A stretch of DNA of 64,000 nt, taken from the NCBI GenBank assembly GCA_944472135.2, contig OX235262.1, positions 59,864,440 to 59,928,439 of the forward strand, in the 5' to 3' direction. Both the position numbers and the translations under genes were made by a program. Below, one piece after another: positions 32,493 to 44,200 of the stretch. The notes under the pieces were generated by a model. It worked only from the letters and a program-made list of their open reading frames with translations, was not told where the DNA came from and searched no databases. The stretch is from Trichobilharzia regenti (Eukaryota > Platyhelminthes > Trematoda > Strigeidida > Schistosomatidae). Position 1 is the stretch's first letter. Every line of letters begins with the position of its first letter.

Positions 32493-33669
32493 AAAATATT
32501 AAAGTTGCCTGTACATAATGTAGTACATTGAGAATGCTTATGACCGCAATATTGAATGAGATAGTTTCAAATCCTCAGGGTGAAATCAGTCTTTTCATAA
32601 GTTCCCGAAACTTACACCCTTTAAAGTGTATTTAACCATCTGACATCAGTCAACCTAATAATTTCATCCTAAAATCTAATTTTACATTTATCGATTTTTG
32701 AATATAACTACAGCATGTTACAACATCTAATCAACAGTTGTTGCTGTAATGGTTTCAAATGGTCTTGCAGCAAATTTCAGGACAACCTAGAACAACAATA
32801 CTACTTTAAAGAATAATGAATATCATTCATCTTTATTGGATTAACAAGGCTACAATGACGACAGTTTCTATAAAAAGAAATGTTCTAGAAGAAGGAAAAT
32901 AAAACTCGCATGGAAATTAATTTCTTCTTGGGAGAGTAAAATGAGGCATAAGAAAGAAGAATTATGACGGTGTTATTTATTAGAAAACTATCTAAGCTAC
33001 ACCGTTTCTCTTAGATTATAAGTTGCATACGCATGTTATTCTGTGTGTGTGTGTGTGTATTTTTATTGGTGTGCAGCACAAATGTGAATAAGTAACCTAA
33101 TGGGTAATTCAGAATTATGAAACCCTAAATGTCGATTATACGAAGACTAGATTAGAGACTTTTTGATTTTCGAAAAAATTACTGATTCCCATATTTCATT
33201 GAAGACAGGTATTCGTGCAAAATTATTGATGGCCCGTTCAAGTCAGAGTATTACGTATGCTTAGGGAGAAGCCCAAGAGTTAAAGGTGTGAGATTCATTA
33301 TAATTGGAACTTGTCCGGCAAAAGCAATCTTTAATAAAACATGAAGTCAGTAGGGTTTCCTCTAGGCTACTGAGTAAATTTATTTAGGCAATTTGATGCT
33401 TTTTTGCGAACTGTACATTTTTGCACATTGCCAAGTCCTAAGCACCAGTTCTAATCCACGTAAATGGGGGAGGGCTGGTGGAAACTCCACCTCATAAATA
33501 AAAGACAACCTCACTGCTACTGAGACTTCAAAGAGCAGACAAGCGGCCTGCCGGAATCACTGAATTTTCATGTAAAACAGTGTATCCTGTTTTGTCTAAT
33601 TCCTATTATTCTAATTATTCAATTGTGTATTTTTTTCAAGTATTCGTTTTGTAGGGAACTTTGTTTGAT
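32493..33669. other. no gene; microsatellite and faint SINE scrap
   Basis: A GT run lies at about 33042-33060. Near 33470-33545, ACCTCACTGCTACTGAGACT resembles the body of the RTE-tailed SINE, but the remainder is lost. Confidence 0.4.
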
Positions 33670-34255
33670 TGGTTGGAGGATTTCATCATGAGCTGACATC
33701 AAATTGAGAACCATTGGAAAACCTGAATAAAGTACTGGAAGGCTGTTTCGTCCTAGTTTGGGACTCTTAAGCAGTACGCAACCACTAGCCGGGTTTGAAC
33801 CCAGGCCCTACTGGTTATAAGGCTAGCGAGCTCTTAGACAATTAAGCCACTGAGATCCGATCAGATGGCCAGCGAATTCTAAATCTCTGCAAAACCAATA
33901 CTTGAAAATTAATCTGATGCTAACTAGCGACTGTCCCTGTTCAGGTTGCCATCTGGTGTTCCCGTGGGAAGCCGTGACCAGTAGGGCACAGCAGGTTGAA
34001 AGTGAGGCAGTAACTCATCGAAGAATGCATTGTGAAGTGGTCCAGCTATGTCATGAATTGTCAGAAGTTATAATTCATGGTTGGTCATTGGATCGGGTCT
34101 CAGTGGCTTATTTGGTCTACGAGCTCGCTAACCTTGTGATTAGAAGCTCCTGGGTCAGAGTTCCAAACCAGTATAAAATAGTTTTCCAGTACTCTTGGAG
34201 GTTTTCCAATGGTTCTCTGACTGATGTCAGCTCATGAATAAGTCCTTCAACCTAT
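33670..34255. repeat. hammerhead SINE pair, one full-length
   Basis: Minus copy 33670-33890: tail, hammerhead (33747-33795; first box CTTAAGA, inactive), B box and A box. Plus copy 33890-34255 is full length: it opens ACAAAACCAATACTTG, has the leader CATGAATTGTCAGAAGTTAT, head TGGCTTATTTGG, and the tail. The 111-codon open frame at 33902 is this repeat, not a gene. The start of the plus copy repeats the sequence that ends other copies (see 8805). Confidence 0.8.
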
Positions 34256-35274
34256 TCAATTATGTTTGATAGTCGCAAATATACTCATGCACGGATTTCC
34301 AGTTGGTTTACAAGCTACCAGTGTACATTTATTGGGAATGAAGGGAGAACATCAAGAGGAATTAGTCTATGCTACAGAGGTAATAGCATTGCTATTTTAC
34401 TTGAATATGCTGGATGAGGAGGGGAAAATATATTATGCAATAAATTACTCTGGAGATAATGTATATTAATCAGTTATTTTGTACAGAATAAAGCTATTAT
34501 CACTATTACAAAATAAAGTTCATTAGCGTAACCGAACTGAAAATTAGTCAATCTCAGATTGGTACAAAATTATCTATCTCGTGTCAATATATTTATAGTA
34601 CTCCCCTATAAAAAAAAGTTATAGTTATTTGATAAAACAGTCGATATTGTGGAAATTTGCACCAATCATCGTAATAACTATCATTACGATAATCGCTAAA
34701 ATACTAAATGGGCATATACAAGTTGTATCTATTCTGCTTTGAAGATATGCAACGTTATAATCCATCCTACACAATCGATTCTGGCCAACAAATCTATAGT
34801 CACTTTGACCAGTAAGCAGAATATGATTCATAAAGAGAATCTAACAAGACTATTAAACTAATCCAAATAATGTTCAATGAGTATCTAATTAAGCTAGAAG
34901 TACGAAGATCATTGAGCACTATAAATCATTATAAATTATATCTCAATTCTTACAGTCTTCACTGAGACGAAGTGTGTCTTTATCACACGGAAATTCAACC
35001 ATCAACAATGCTGCTTTAAGTTCATGGTGTACCAACCGTTGGCAGACATTAGAAAACATTTGACGTTCTATTCCGGTGTAGTACTTGGTTGTTAACATGC
35101 TCATCAAAAGATGCCCTAATTCACGACAAGATTCTCTGTGTCAACTACAAAAAAGCCTTAAATAACATGGGAGAATAATACAATTGGTTCTACAGATAAT
35201 AATAATAATTATGAAAGTCTAGTAAGTGAAAAAACATAACGGCTTAATGTAATTTCAATGAAAGATGAAACAAG
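34256..35274. other. no gene recognised
   Basis: A 67-codon open frame at 34266-34469 (begins MIVANILMHGFPVGLQ) has a somewhat protein-like composition but no motif, family match or splice context. ATAAAGCTATTATCACTATT near 34490 resembles a CR1 3' terminus. Confidence 0.35.
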
Positions 35275-35615
35275 TCCTGTATCATTTACAGATGCCTTTG
35301 CTGACTAAATGTCATGTGGTTGGCCAGAAAAGATAACCAATAAGAAATTACGGTAGCCAACAAGACAAGGATCACATTACCTACACATATATATGCATAA
35401 AAAAATGCCGATGCATTACATATACTCTTAAGAGAGATATTCAAATGACATCCTATATCAGGTCTTCTGATGGAAGCCTAATTAGAAGAGATGAATTTGG
35501 ATTTCTGATGGTCAGATAGAGGTAATCATGGAAGTGAAGCTTTGGGTTAGCCACACAGCCATATGAAAATATCGGTAAGGAACTGATTCAAACGAAGATA
35601 AGATATATATATATA
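35275..35615 (+). pseudogene. RTE 3' fragment
   Basis: GGCCAGAAAAGATAACCAAT encodes WPEKITNK, matching the intact RTE (RWPEKISNRDLWE); further on, AAGAGAGATATTCAAATGAC corresponds to the LRKPSSDIT region and ATTTCTGATGGTCAGA to the following segment. Interrupted and strongly diverged. Confidence 0.6.
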
Positions 35616-35689
35616 TTAATATATTATACTTGGAACGGAATAAATGAACATTAGTTGTGTAATCTCACTCAGTTAAAAGAAATCATTAT

Positions 35690-36360
35690 TCAAGTATTGG
35701 TTTGTAGGGATTTGGTTGATTAGTTATAGAGTTTCATCATGAGCTGACATTGGTTAGAGAATCATTGGAAAACCTGCACAGAGTACTGGACAGCTGTTTC
35801 CATCGTCCTAGCTAGGGGCTCTTCAGCAGTACGCACCCACCACTGGGGTTCGAACCCAGGACCTTCGGGTTACAAGGCGAGCTCGTATACCATGAAGCCA
35901 CTGGGACCCGATCCAATGGTCGATGAATTCTAACTTCTGCCAACTCACGACATAGCGCAACCCTTAGTCAATGTCTTCGGAGAGTATCTGTCCTCAGACC
36001 CGACCTGCTGCATATTACTGGTTACGACTTCTCACTAGAACCCCCGGTAACAACCTACCTGAATAGGGCCAGTCGCCAGTGAGCATCTCATTGATATTCA
36101 AGTATTGATTTGTAGGGAATTTCATGAGTTGGCAGAAGTTATAATTCATGGGTTGGCCATTGGATCGGGTCCCAGTGGCTTAATGGTTTACGAGTACGTT
36201 AGCCTTGTAACCCGGAGGTCGTGGAGTTGATCCGCGGAGGCGGGTGTGTACCGATGAACAGTCTTAAACTAGGACAATGAAACAGCTGTTCATTATTCCC
36301 TGCAGATTTTCCAATGGTTCTCTAACCAATGTCAGCTAATGATGAAATCCTGTGAGAAAT
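35690..36360. repeat. hammerhead SINE pair, full minus unit plus plus unit
   Basis: Minus unit 35690-36110 is full length and is bounded on both sides by the same sequence: ATTCAAGTATTGGTTTGTAG at about 35692 and ATTCAAGTATTGATTTGTAG at about 36098. Its hammerhead (35790-35835) has intact stem I but CTGAAGA in the first box and a 3-bp insertion before GAAAC. A plus unit (36118-36360) follows, with B-box-like GAGTTGATCC, hammerhead remnant ACCGATGAACAGTC and the tail. Key evidence for permuted or multimeric units. Confidence 0.85.
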
Positions 36361-36606
36361 AATTTTTTGTTTACGAAGTGAACACTAAGTAGATATGCTG
36401 TTCACTGGATAGATATTAACGTCTACATCATGGTGTGTTATCGAACGGTTTTTCTAGCTACCATATATCTAAGGCGGTAAATATCTTTCTCCTATCTTAT
36501 GTCAGTCAACTAGAAGTTTTGTCCAGTAAACAAGATTTCATCAAATGAATATAGATTGATGCGAATAGAAAAACATGTATTAGATCGACTTTTTAGCCCA
36601 AATATA

Positions 36607-36609
<3 letters not shown>

Positions 36610-36665
<56 letters not shown>
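36610..36665. repeat. (AT)n microsatellite
   Basis: About 28 uninterrupted AT dinucleotides. Confidence 0.98.
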
Positions 36666-36668
<3 letters not shown>

Positions 36669-36847
36669 AATAGTTTTCTCATCATTATCATTAATAATTA
36701 ACTAAATAATTAATTAAATTACTTATTTATCTATCAGTTACTGTTCAATACATTGTCATTAACCTGCCCCTCCTTATTCGAATGAGGTTACGTGAAGATT
36801 GAATACCTGTGCAAACATACGTAAGCCTTCATGTGATGGATTTATAG

Positions 36848-37031
36848 ATAGCTGTAATTTTGATGTGGTTTTGTTCTCTGAGCTGGATAGTTAGTTTGCG
36901 AAGCTTTCATCACCTTACTGGTGACATCTTCACGCATACTTCAAACTAACTATCCAGCTCAGAGAACAAAACCACATCAAAATTATCCACCTGAGCTACA
37001 AATCTTCTCTATCATATCTATAGCTGTAATT
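36848..37031. mobile_element. palindromic foldback element with 12-bp flanking repeats
   Basis: Arms 36856-36897 and 36943-36984 are perfect 42-bp reverse complements (AATTTTGATGTGG...TAGTTT). The 45-nt loop holds a further inner inverted repeat (CACC TTACT GGTG). The whole is flanked by the 12-bp direct repeat ATAGCTGTAATT at 36848-36859 and 37020-37031, as expected of a target-site duplication. No coding capacity. Element family unknown. Confidence 0.8.
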
Positions 37032-37614
37032 CATTAGAATATTTTCTCCATAGATATATAAATATATGAACTGCAGATTATGAGACTTTATTTTGTTCAT
37101 AATGTTAGTTTTTAGGGTATCACAAGCTTCATGAAACAAAGTTGACAGCTAACATATATATCCCAAGATAAACAACAAGAATTTAATGCATAATAGGTGG
37201 GGAAAAGACTGACTGAGAACAGGAGAACTAGCAGATGTAATAAGATGCTTGGAGAAAAGATCCAAGCAATTAAGGTGCTATTTTATCACAAGCATTTTTT
37301 ACTTTCGGTATTAGATAAGTAACGATAATTAGCACTGAGTCTGAAAGTGTATTCCTAAGTAAAGAGGAGGTATCTCACTAGGTAAGACTGTGGTAGTTCA
37401 CTGACTAAGCCTACTAGAGTATATTTTTATGCAAGCTGAGCTAGTCAGTGTTCAGTAATTCTAACTGATGATTTCGGTAATATGATATCTCTGCCAAGAT
37501 TGCATCATTTCAAATAAAGTTACACTAGTGTCTCAGAGAAGTCTGAGGACTAATCAATGTTCCTCTAACTTCTTTTATTCTATATCGCTAATGTTTTTTT
37601 AGAATTTGGGCCTG
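37032..37614. other. no gene or repeat recognised
   Basis: AT-rich non-coding sequence. Confidence 0.5.
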
Positions 37615-37865
37615 TAATGAACTGGTGCGAATCAGTAACAGGTGGCTCAGTGGTAGAATAATAGCCATCCACGCATGTGGCCCGCGCTTCCTTTGCCGGC
37701 TGGTGCACTTCTGAACCTTCTCCAGTTTCCTAATCCATAGTAGGTCCATGAAATAGGGAAGACTGGGTGTGAGACTACCAACTACACATACAGTGCTGCT
37801 GAAACCTCGAGGCTTCAAGTCTCAAGCTCTGCATCTCACTCAGAACGCGAAGGGACGAAAAATAT
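37615..37865 (+). repeat. tRNA-headed SINE with RTE-type tail, old copy
   Basis: A box TGGCTCAGTGG, body AAGACTGGGTGTGAGACTAC and the tail TCAAGCTCTGCATCTCACTC. The B box is damaged. More diverged than the copies at 22214 and 28758. Confidence 0.65.
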
Positions 37866-38614
37866 GTGGACCACCGAATTACGACGTGCAATGGATTGAT
37901 TTATAGTTTAAGGCTCTTTGTAAATTCACACTCTTAATGAACATTCCTCCCAAATTCATAGAGTTTTCCTGGAGTTTCAGTGAGAAATCATCATCAGTAG
38001 TATCAACCAACTGTACAGTGAACACAGTTACTCACTGACTGCAACTTGAACTACCTTATCGGTAACTAAGCTGCATAAGGGCTTGAGTCACAGCGTGAAG
38101 ATCTTGAATTCGATACTTAAAGAGGTCCTAGGGGATTCTTAGTGAAGAGACAGTGACGATATCTACCAATGAAATAATATTTGTCTGGCAAACATATTAT
38201 ACCAAGTTCTAACGAGTAACTAATTCTGATATGACCCAGCAGACTGTGAGAATTCCACAGCGATCAGCTGGCGAAAACTACTCCATTCGCTAATCGTATG
38301 AGTCAACCGCAACTACAAGAAAATCAGCATCGGCATGCAAAAACACGAAAAGAAGACGGAACGTTGGTTAACGAGCTGTTAAATGGCCCTGAGAGGCACT
38401 AGATTCACTAATACGTCTGGTTAGCCAGCAACCAATAAGAGTCTAGCCTTCAGAAATAGGGGTGCCGTGAATGACGATAACGTTTGTAGGCTAATGTCAA
38501 GCGTGAGTTCGTCAGATTTTCAACATTAATATCAAGTCATTACTTGAGTAATGTCCAAAGACAGTGATTATGTCAAAAGTAGCACTTTCGACAGATTGCA
38601 GACTTTCTGTTAGT
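37866..38614. other. no gene or repeat recognised
   Basis: Slightly GC-richer than its surroundings near 38220-38480, but no motif is visible. Confidence 0.4.
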
Positions 38615-38724
38615 TGCATGGAGGATTTAATCATGAGCTGACATCAGTTAGAGAACCACTGGAAAACCTGGGAGTACTGGACAGCCGTTTCGTCCTAGTT
38701 TGGGACTCCTCAGCAGTACGCTGT
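38615..38724 (-). repeat. hammerhead SINE, minus copy cut off at the ribozyme
   Basis: Tail and hammerhead only. The copy ends exactly 5' of stem I; on the minus strand it therefore starts at the ribozyme. A breakpoint at the self-cleavage region is unusual among the copies here. Confidence 0.8.
38674..38721 (-). ncRNA. hammerhead ribozyme, all invariant core bases present
   Basis: On the minus strand: stem I GCGTACTG, core CTGAGGA (the difference from CTGATGA is at position 7, which is not conserved in hammerheads), stem II GTCC/GGAC with a 7-nt loop, GAAAC, minimal stem III (AC/GT with loop GGCT), cleavage triplet GTC, stem I' CAGTAC, which pairs perfectly with GTACTG. Of all copies of the ACAGCTGT family in this window it is the one predicted to cleave. 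Activity is inferred from known hammerhead requirements. Confidence 0.8.
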
Positions 38725-39065
38725 TAGTTGCCTGCTGAATGCGAAATAGCCAGAAAGGGTAATCAGCAAGGAATTTAGGTAATGAATAAATAAAGAAACT
38801 ACCTCCCAACAAATAAAAGATGCGAAAGGAAAAAGAGGTGAATTGGACGTACTCTGAGGAGGCTTGTGAATGGCATCACCCGCCAGGTCATAAACTCGAA
38901 CCCAGTTTGAGTGTACGTCCAAATGTGACATAAAGGCGATTGCGTGAGGAACAGATGAATGGTTATGAGAGATCGTGGAGCCATCTATAAAGGACAACTT
39001 AGAGGAAAGTGAAATCGGGGTGTGCTACTAAATCCCTACGTTCCACTCTGAATCGAAAAGATGAA
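38725..39065 (+). pseudogene. RTE 3' fragment
   Basis: Frame-shifted match to the RTE C-terminus: GGTGAATTGGACGTACTCTG (W-IGHTLR region), GGCATCACCCGCCAGGTCAT (DITRQALEW), and the 3' terminus CCCTACGTTCCACTCTGAA then GATGAATAATAG. The minus-strand open frames here are its shadow. Confidence 0.65.
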
Positions 39066-40179
39066 TAATAGAAGAATTTCACTATTATCTGTATTTCCTG
39101 CAGTTTTTAACCAAAATAAATTGTTAAAAAATGTTTCGCTCAATTAGGTTACACAGAAAATTTTGTTTCAAAATTTTATCTAGTCTGAAAAATCATTTCG
39201 AATGTCTTAATTTCTTGATCGACCACTCATTACTACTGGTAACCAATGAATTAATTTATAAGAGGCGGGGAATGTGTAAAATTAAGAAACAATTCATAAC
39301 CCATTTACTGATTACTTTGTTATTTCTAGTATTATTATTACTATTATTCATTTTAAGTTCCCAGTGGAATATATAGTTTACATCGGCACATCATAACTCC
39401 ACTCTTTTCCCTATCATCAGTTTCAAATGGCTTCAGGACCGCCCACCAAGTGAACATTTCATTAAAGCTAAGCTCCAGTTTCCATGTCAGTAACTAATAA
39501 TCAGTCTAGCATCACACATGTTGGCCAGATGAAATTTCTCAAGTCATTCCTAATAATATTGAATAAAGATCTGCCAACACGATACTAGTCTTTCTTGCAC
39601 CGTAAGTGAGAAACTTAATCTGATTCTACTTGTTTTGAATTTCATACTAGTAACACCTCCATTTTATAACATCTTGTCTTCCGATTATTTTACACTATCC
39701 ATCGAAGTGTGGTTCAGTAGTTTATGGAGCATAAAAACTCTGAGTTTGTTTAAAAACTAACGAGCATATTGGTATCAGATACGAATAAACTGAAATACCA
39801 ATTGTTAGTAGCTAGCTAGAGAGAAGTACGCATTTCAACATGGTATTAGTCAGTTGACCTAAACACCTTCATCAATGGCTAACTGTTTTCGCTACATCAG
39901 TACGGATGATCCGATGGCTTGTCATAAATGATGAACTACAAGGGACACTGATAGTTTGGTGATAAAGCCAACACCATATGAAGTGGCAAAGAAATGGAGA
40001 TAGATTGGATATTTTAGGTACAGGCTTATCTTACATAAACCGGTTCGTCCTCATGAGTGGAGTACCATAATTAGCATAAATGGAGTTGGAGCTAAGTCAA
40101 ATGCTACATACCTTCCTACATCATGTTAGTTTCTAGAAAGATGTGGGACAATCTGGTGTCACACCGTCTCCACATTAAC
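39066..40179. other. no gene recognised; faint RTE scrap
   Basis: Near 39990, AAGAAATGGAGATAGATTGG matches the RTE KKWRWIG segment for about 20 bp, so the stretch up to 40100 may be another RTE 3' scrap. The rest is featureless. Confidence 0.35.
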
Positions 40180-41299
40180 AGTTTGTTAATTCATGTATTC
40201 TTTTTCATTGGCCCCCATACACCTTAATCTTTCCTGGGTTACTTAAGAAAGATTTCTTTACACTGCGAAGGGAACCAAAAGCTGTCAGTAGGACGAAGAG
40301 TGTCACTAAATCAACTCATTAATAACTCCATTATGGATAAAATTTTATTTTGATAAATCAGTTAATATTACTGTACAATGCTGTGTGATTTATCAAAATA
40401 AAATCTTATCCATAATGGAGTTATACTCTACCATATTGCCCAAGTTTTATACTTATATCAGCTCGTTAACAATTTTGTAAATCGACACATGCAAAAAATT
40501 AACGAATATTATCTTGTAGGACCCTGAGCACTGTCTCTAAACGCAAGTTCCTGCATCTCATCAGGCAAAACTAAAAGCAACTACAGTCGGCTTTATGCTC
40601 GAATGACTAGGTATAAAAACTCGAGAATGCCTAAATTGGCAGACACTTTATGTGAGGATAAAAGTGTAAGGCAGGAAACTATCAACCAACCGAGAAACGT
40701 TAAATGAATGGCACTTTTTATTCTTACTTTAAGTAATATATTCTTGGTAAAATCTCCACTTAGATTTCAATTTTACATTCATACTCTTGCTGAGCAGCAT
40801 TATCAATGCAAATGCCTTGTCTAATCGCTTTCTTCTGTACTGTAATGCGCTTTTCGACTACTGCGCTACATTTTGCTTATTAATAAAAACTCTCGTTTCT
40901 GTAAAATTTTATGCCAAGAGTTTGTGGAAACTATCACAATTATTTACCTTTCGAACACTGAATCCAAAAATACAATCTTATTGACAGATAATACATATAA
41001 CTAACTATTTGGATTTGTGGAATTTTTAAACATAAACACATCTATAATTGTATATATTGTTGGATTTACATGTTCAAGTTGCTCCAAGTCAGTGAGTTTA
41101 TGGTTGAGATATCATTTTAGTTAACTGTGCTGAACTATATTGCATGTTGTCTTATTGTATAGTTGTTGTCGCTTTTTGCCCTTTTTTCTGTGAACTGTTT
41201 CCTTTGTTGATGTTGTTCTCATTGTTTGTCCGTTATTTTCTGATTTTGAGGGGAGCAACCCAAAAAGTCGCTTCTCTCTAAACTTTAACTTAATGTAAT
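40180..41299 (+). pseudogene. CR1 retrotransposon, 5' piece of a twice-interrupted copy
   Basis: Parallels the copy at 47040 from the CSPLIFPGLLKK segment (here FLGYLRKI) onward; resumes at 40457 with the LVN..VNRH segment, then CISSGKTKSNYSRLYARMTR, then KLADTLCEDKSVRQET and the stop near 40700, then a long 3' UTR. It is split by the foldback insertion at 40326-40456 and by the RTE at 41300. Its last 70 bp lie beyond the RTE, at 44370-44440 (ACACGCTGAAAATGCCA ... AATAAAGCC). Confidence 0.8.
40326..40456. mobile_element. PLE-tail foldback inserted in CR1
   Basis: Arms 40322-40360 and 40386-40424 are 39-bp reverse complements with one mismatch; the 25-nt loop is TTAATATTACTGTAC-type sequence shared with the PLE-C tails at 45705 and 58240. 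The insert is flanked by imperfect 16-bp copies (ATCAACTCATTAATAA at 40310, ATCAGCTCGTTAACAA at 40457), consistent with a target-site duplication. It is a tail fragment of PLE-C with part of the tail added in inverted orientation. Confidence 0.75.
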
Positions 41300-44200
41300 C
41301 ATTCCTTTCTCAGGCGTGAGGCTAGCAACCCCACCCTGTAAACAAAATTGCTACAGAAACTTCAGTATGATGAACCTCTTTGCACCAAAAGAAAAAGTCT
41401 GTGTGGGAACATGGAACGTCCGAACTATGTACGAGACTGGGAAAGCTGCCCAGATCGCCAACGAGATGAAAAGATACGGAATACAAGTGCTGGGAATATG
41501 TGAAAGCAGATGGAATGGGAGTGGACTCACCAAATTGTCAACGGGTGAGTCAGTGATCTACTCCGGTCACCCAGAAGATAACCACACGCACACCGAGGGC
41601 GTGGCTATCATGATGTCACCAACGGCAACGAAAGCCCTGATACAATGGGAGGCGATTTCGTCCAGGATAATGACCGCCAGATTCAACTCCAAAGGAAGGA
41701 AAGTGTCAATCATACAATGTTATGCACCCACAAACAACGCAGACCTCGAAAAGAAAGAAGAATTCTACAGGCAACTACAGGCAACAATGGACAATACTCC
41801 AGCTGGCGACATGAAAATACTAATGGGAGACATGAACGCCAAACTGGGACCAGACAATACGGGAAGGGAACTCATCATGGGTAGAGAAGCTCTAGGAGAA
41901 ATGAATGAAAACGGAGAACTCTTCGCCGACTTCTGCGCCTTCAACGAACTAGTGATTGGTGGCAGTGTATACAAGCACAAAGATATCCACAAGGCTACAT
42001 GGGTGTCACCAGACGGGCAAACCAAAAACCAAATCGACTTCATCTCAATCTCAAGGAAGTGGAGGCGCAGCCTACTGGACACAAAAGCAAGAAGAGGAGC
42101 AGACGTTGGCTCAGACCACTATCTCGTACAAGGGACAATCCAAATCAAATTAAAAGCTTTCAGGGAATCAGGAGCTGCAGATAGACCACAAGCCAAGTTC
42201 AACACTCAAAAGCTGAAGGACCAGGCTACAAAGGACATCTTCATTGCAAGCATAAAGGACAAAGCCGAGACACAAATCAACACCAGCGAAAAGGTCAGCG
42301 TCGAAAAGCACTGGAACAACTTGAAAACGGTGTGGAGCCAAACCTGCATAGAAATTCTAGGCAGAAAAAAGAGACAGGACAAACAGTGGCTCACTACGGA
42401 CACTTGGAAACTAATAGAAGAGAGAAGGACAGTGAAGCAAAAGATTATCCAGTGCACTGACGAGCAACAAAAACAGGAGCTGAATGCAAGCTACAATACA
42501 CTGAACAAAAGAGTGAAGAAGAGTGCCAGGGAAGACAAAAGAAAATATTATGAAACCATGGCAAACGAAGCAGAACAAGCTGCAGGCAAAGGAGACCTCG
42601 CCACACTCTACCAAACAACTAGGAACCTTTCGGGCAAACGTTCGACACAGATTAAGCCAATAAAGGACGACAATGGAAAGTCAATCACCAAAGAGGTGGA
42701 ACAGAGAAAGCACTGGGTTGAACACTTCAAAAGACTTCTAAATCGTCCGCCACCTACAACACGCCCAACAATACCAACAACGGAAGCAGAACTACCAGTG
42801 AACACTGACCCCCCGACGAAATCAGAAGTCCTGAATGCAATCAAGATGCTTAAAGCTGGGAAAACACCGGGACCAGATGGAATCCCAGCAGAGGCTTTGA
42901 AAATAGACCCAGAGACAACAGCGGACTTGATGACACCACTGCTGGAGAAGGTGTGGAAAGAGGGCAAAGTACCCGAGGATTGGAAGAACGGATACTTATT
43001 CAAACTTCCAAAGAAAGGAGACTTAAGTCAATGTAAAAACTGGCGTGGAATTATGCTTCTGTCCATTCCAAGCAAGATACTAAGTCGCATCATCCTGGAG
43101 AGAATCAAACAAGCCCTAGATGAAAAACTTCGTCCGGAACAGGCTGGATTCAGGAGAAACAAATCATGTATTGATCAAATCGCCACTCTACGGATCATCA
43201 TTGAACAAAGCTTGGAATGGCAGTCACCTCTCTATCTCAACTTCATCGACTTTGAAAAGGCCTTCGACAGCGTCGATCGAGAGGTCATTTGGAAACTACT
43301 TCGCTACTACGGGGTCCCATCGACAATTATACATCTCATCCAACAGTTATACGACAATGCTGCATGCCAAGTAATCCACAACGGGAAACTTACGGAAGCC
43401 TTCGAAGTGAGGACGGGAGTGAGGCAAGGCTGTCTACTATCACCAATGATCTTCCTGATTGCAATTGATTGGATAATGCGACAGACAACGGCAACCAACG
43501 AGGGAACAGGCATAAAATGGACTGACACAAAAGACTTGGAGGATCTGGATTTCGCCGATGATATATGTCTGATTTCCCACAAACTGGAAGATATGCAAGT
43601 GAAAAGTAACAAGTTGGCAGAAGAAGCATCAAAGATAGGACTTCACGTGAACATAGATAAAACAGAGGTGATGAAGATTCCTAGCCAACATCAACAGCAA
43701 CAACAACAACAGACAACAATCAGCATAAATGGGAAGAACCTGAAAGAAACAACCTCCTTCACCTACCTGGGAAGCATCGTCTCAACTACAGGCGGAACTG
43801 ACGAGGATATCAAAGCCAGAATCGGAAAAGCAAGACAAGCTTTCATTACTCTCAAATCTGTGTGGAGGTCAACAGCACTCAGCATCAAAAATAAGATCCG
43901 GATTTTCAACTCCAATGTGAAGTCAGTGCTACTATACGGATCAGAGACTTGGCGAGTCATAAAGAGCATCTCAAACAAACTTCAAACCTTCATTAACAGC
44001 TGTCTTCGCTCAATACTCAAGATCAGATGGCCAGAAAAGATCAGCAACAGGGATCTCTGGGAGCGAACCAATCAGGAACCGATTGTGAAACAAATAGGCA
44101 GAAAGAAATGGAGATGGATTGGCCATACGCTGAGGAAACCATCAAGTGACATCACTAGACAAGCCCTCGAGTGGAACCCGAAAGGGAGGCGGCGAGTTGG

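Noticed and set aside
33902..34237. 111-codon open frame
   Set aside because: It lies wholly within a hammerhead SINE (leader, head and ribozyme), so it is a by-product of the repeat.
34266..34469. 67-codon frame with protein-like composition
   Set aside because: No motif, no splice context, no second copy; kept only as a remark in the intergenic entry.
36610..36665. AT tract as a CRISPR-like array or replication origin
   Set aside because: A plain dinucleotide microsatellite in a eukaryotic genome; no spacer structure.
41316..41366. Start of the RTE protein at 41316
   Set aside because: The codon is GTG and lies in the 5' UTR sequence shared with the SINE; the first ATG in frame is at 41367.
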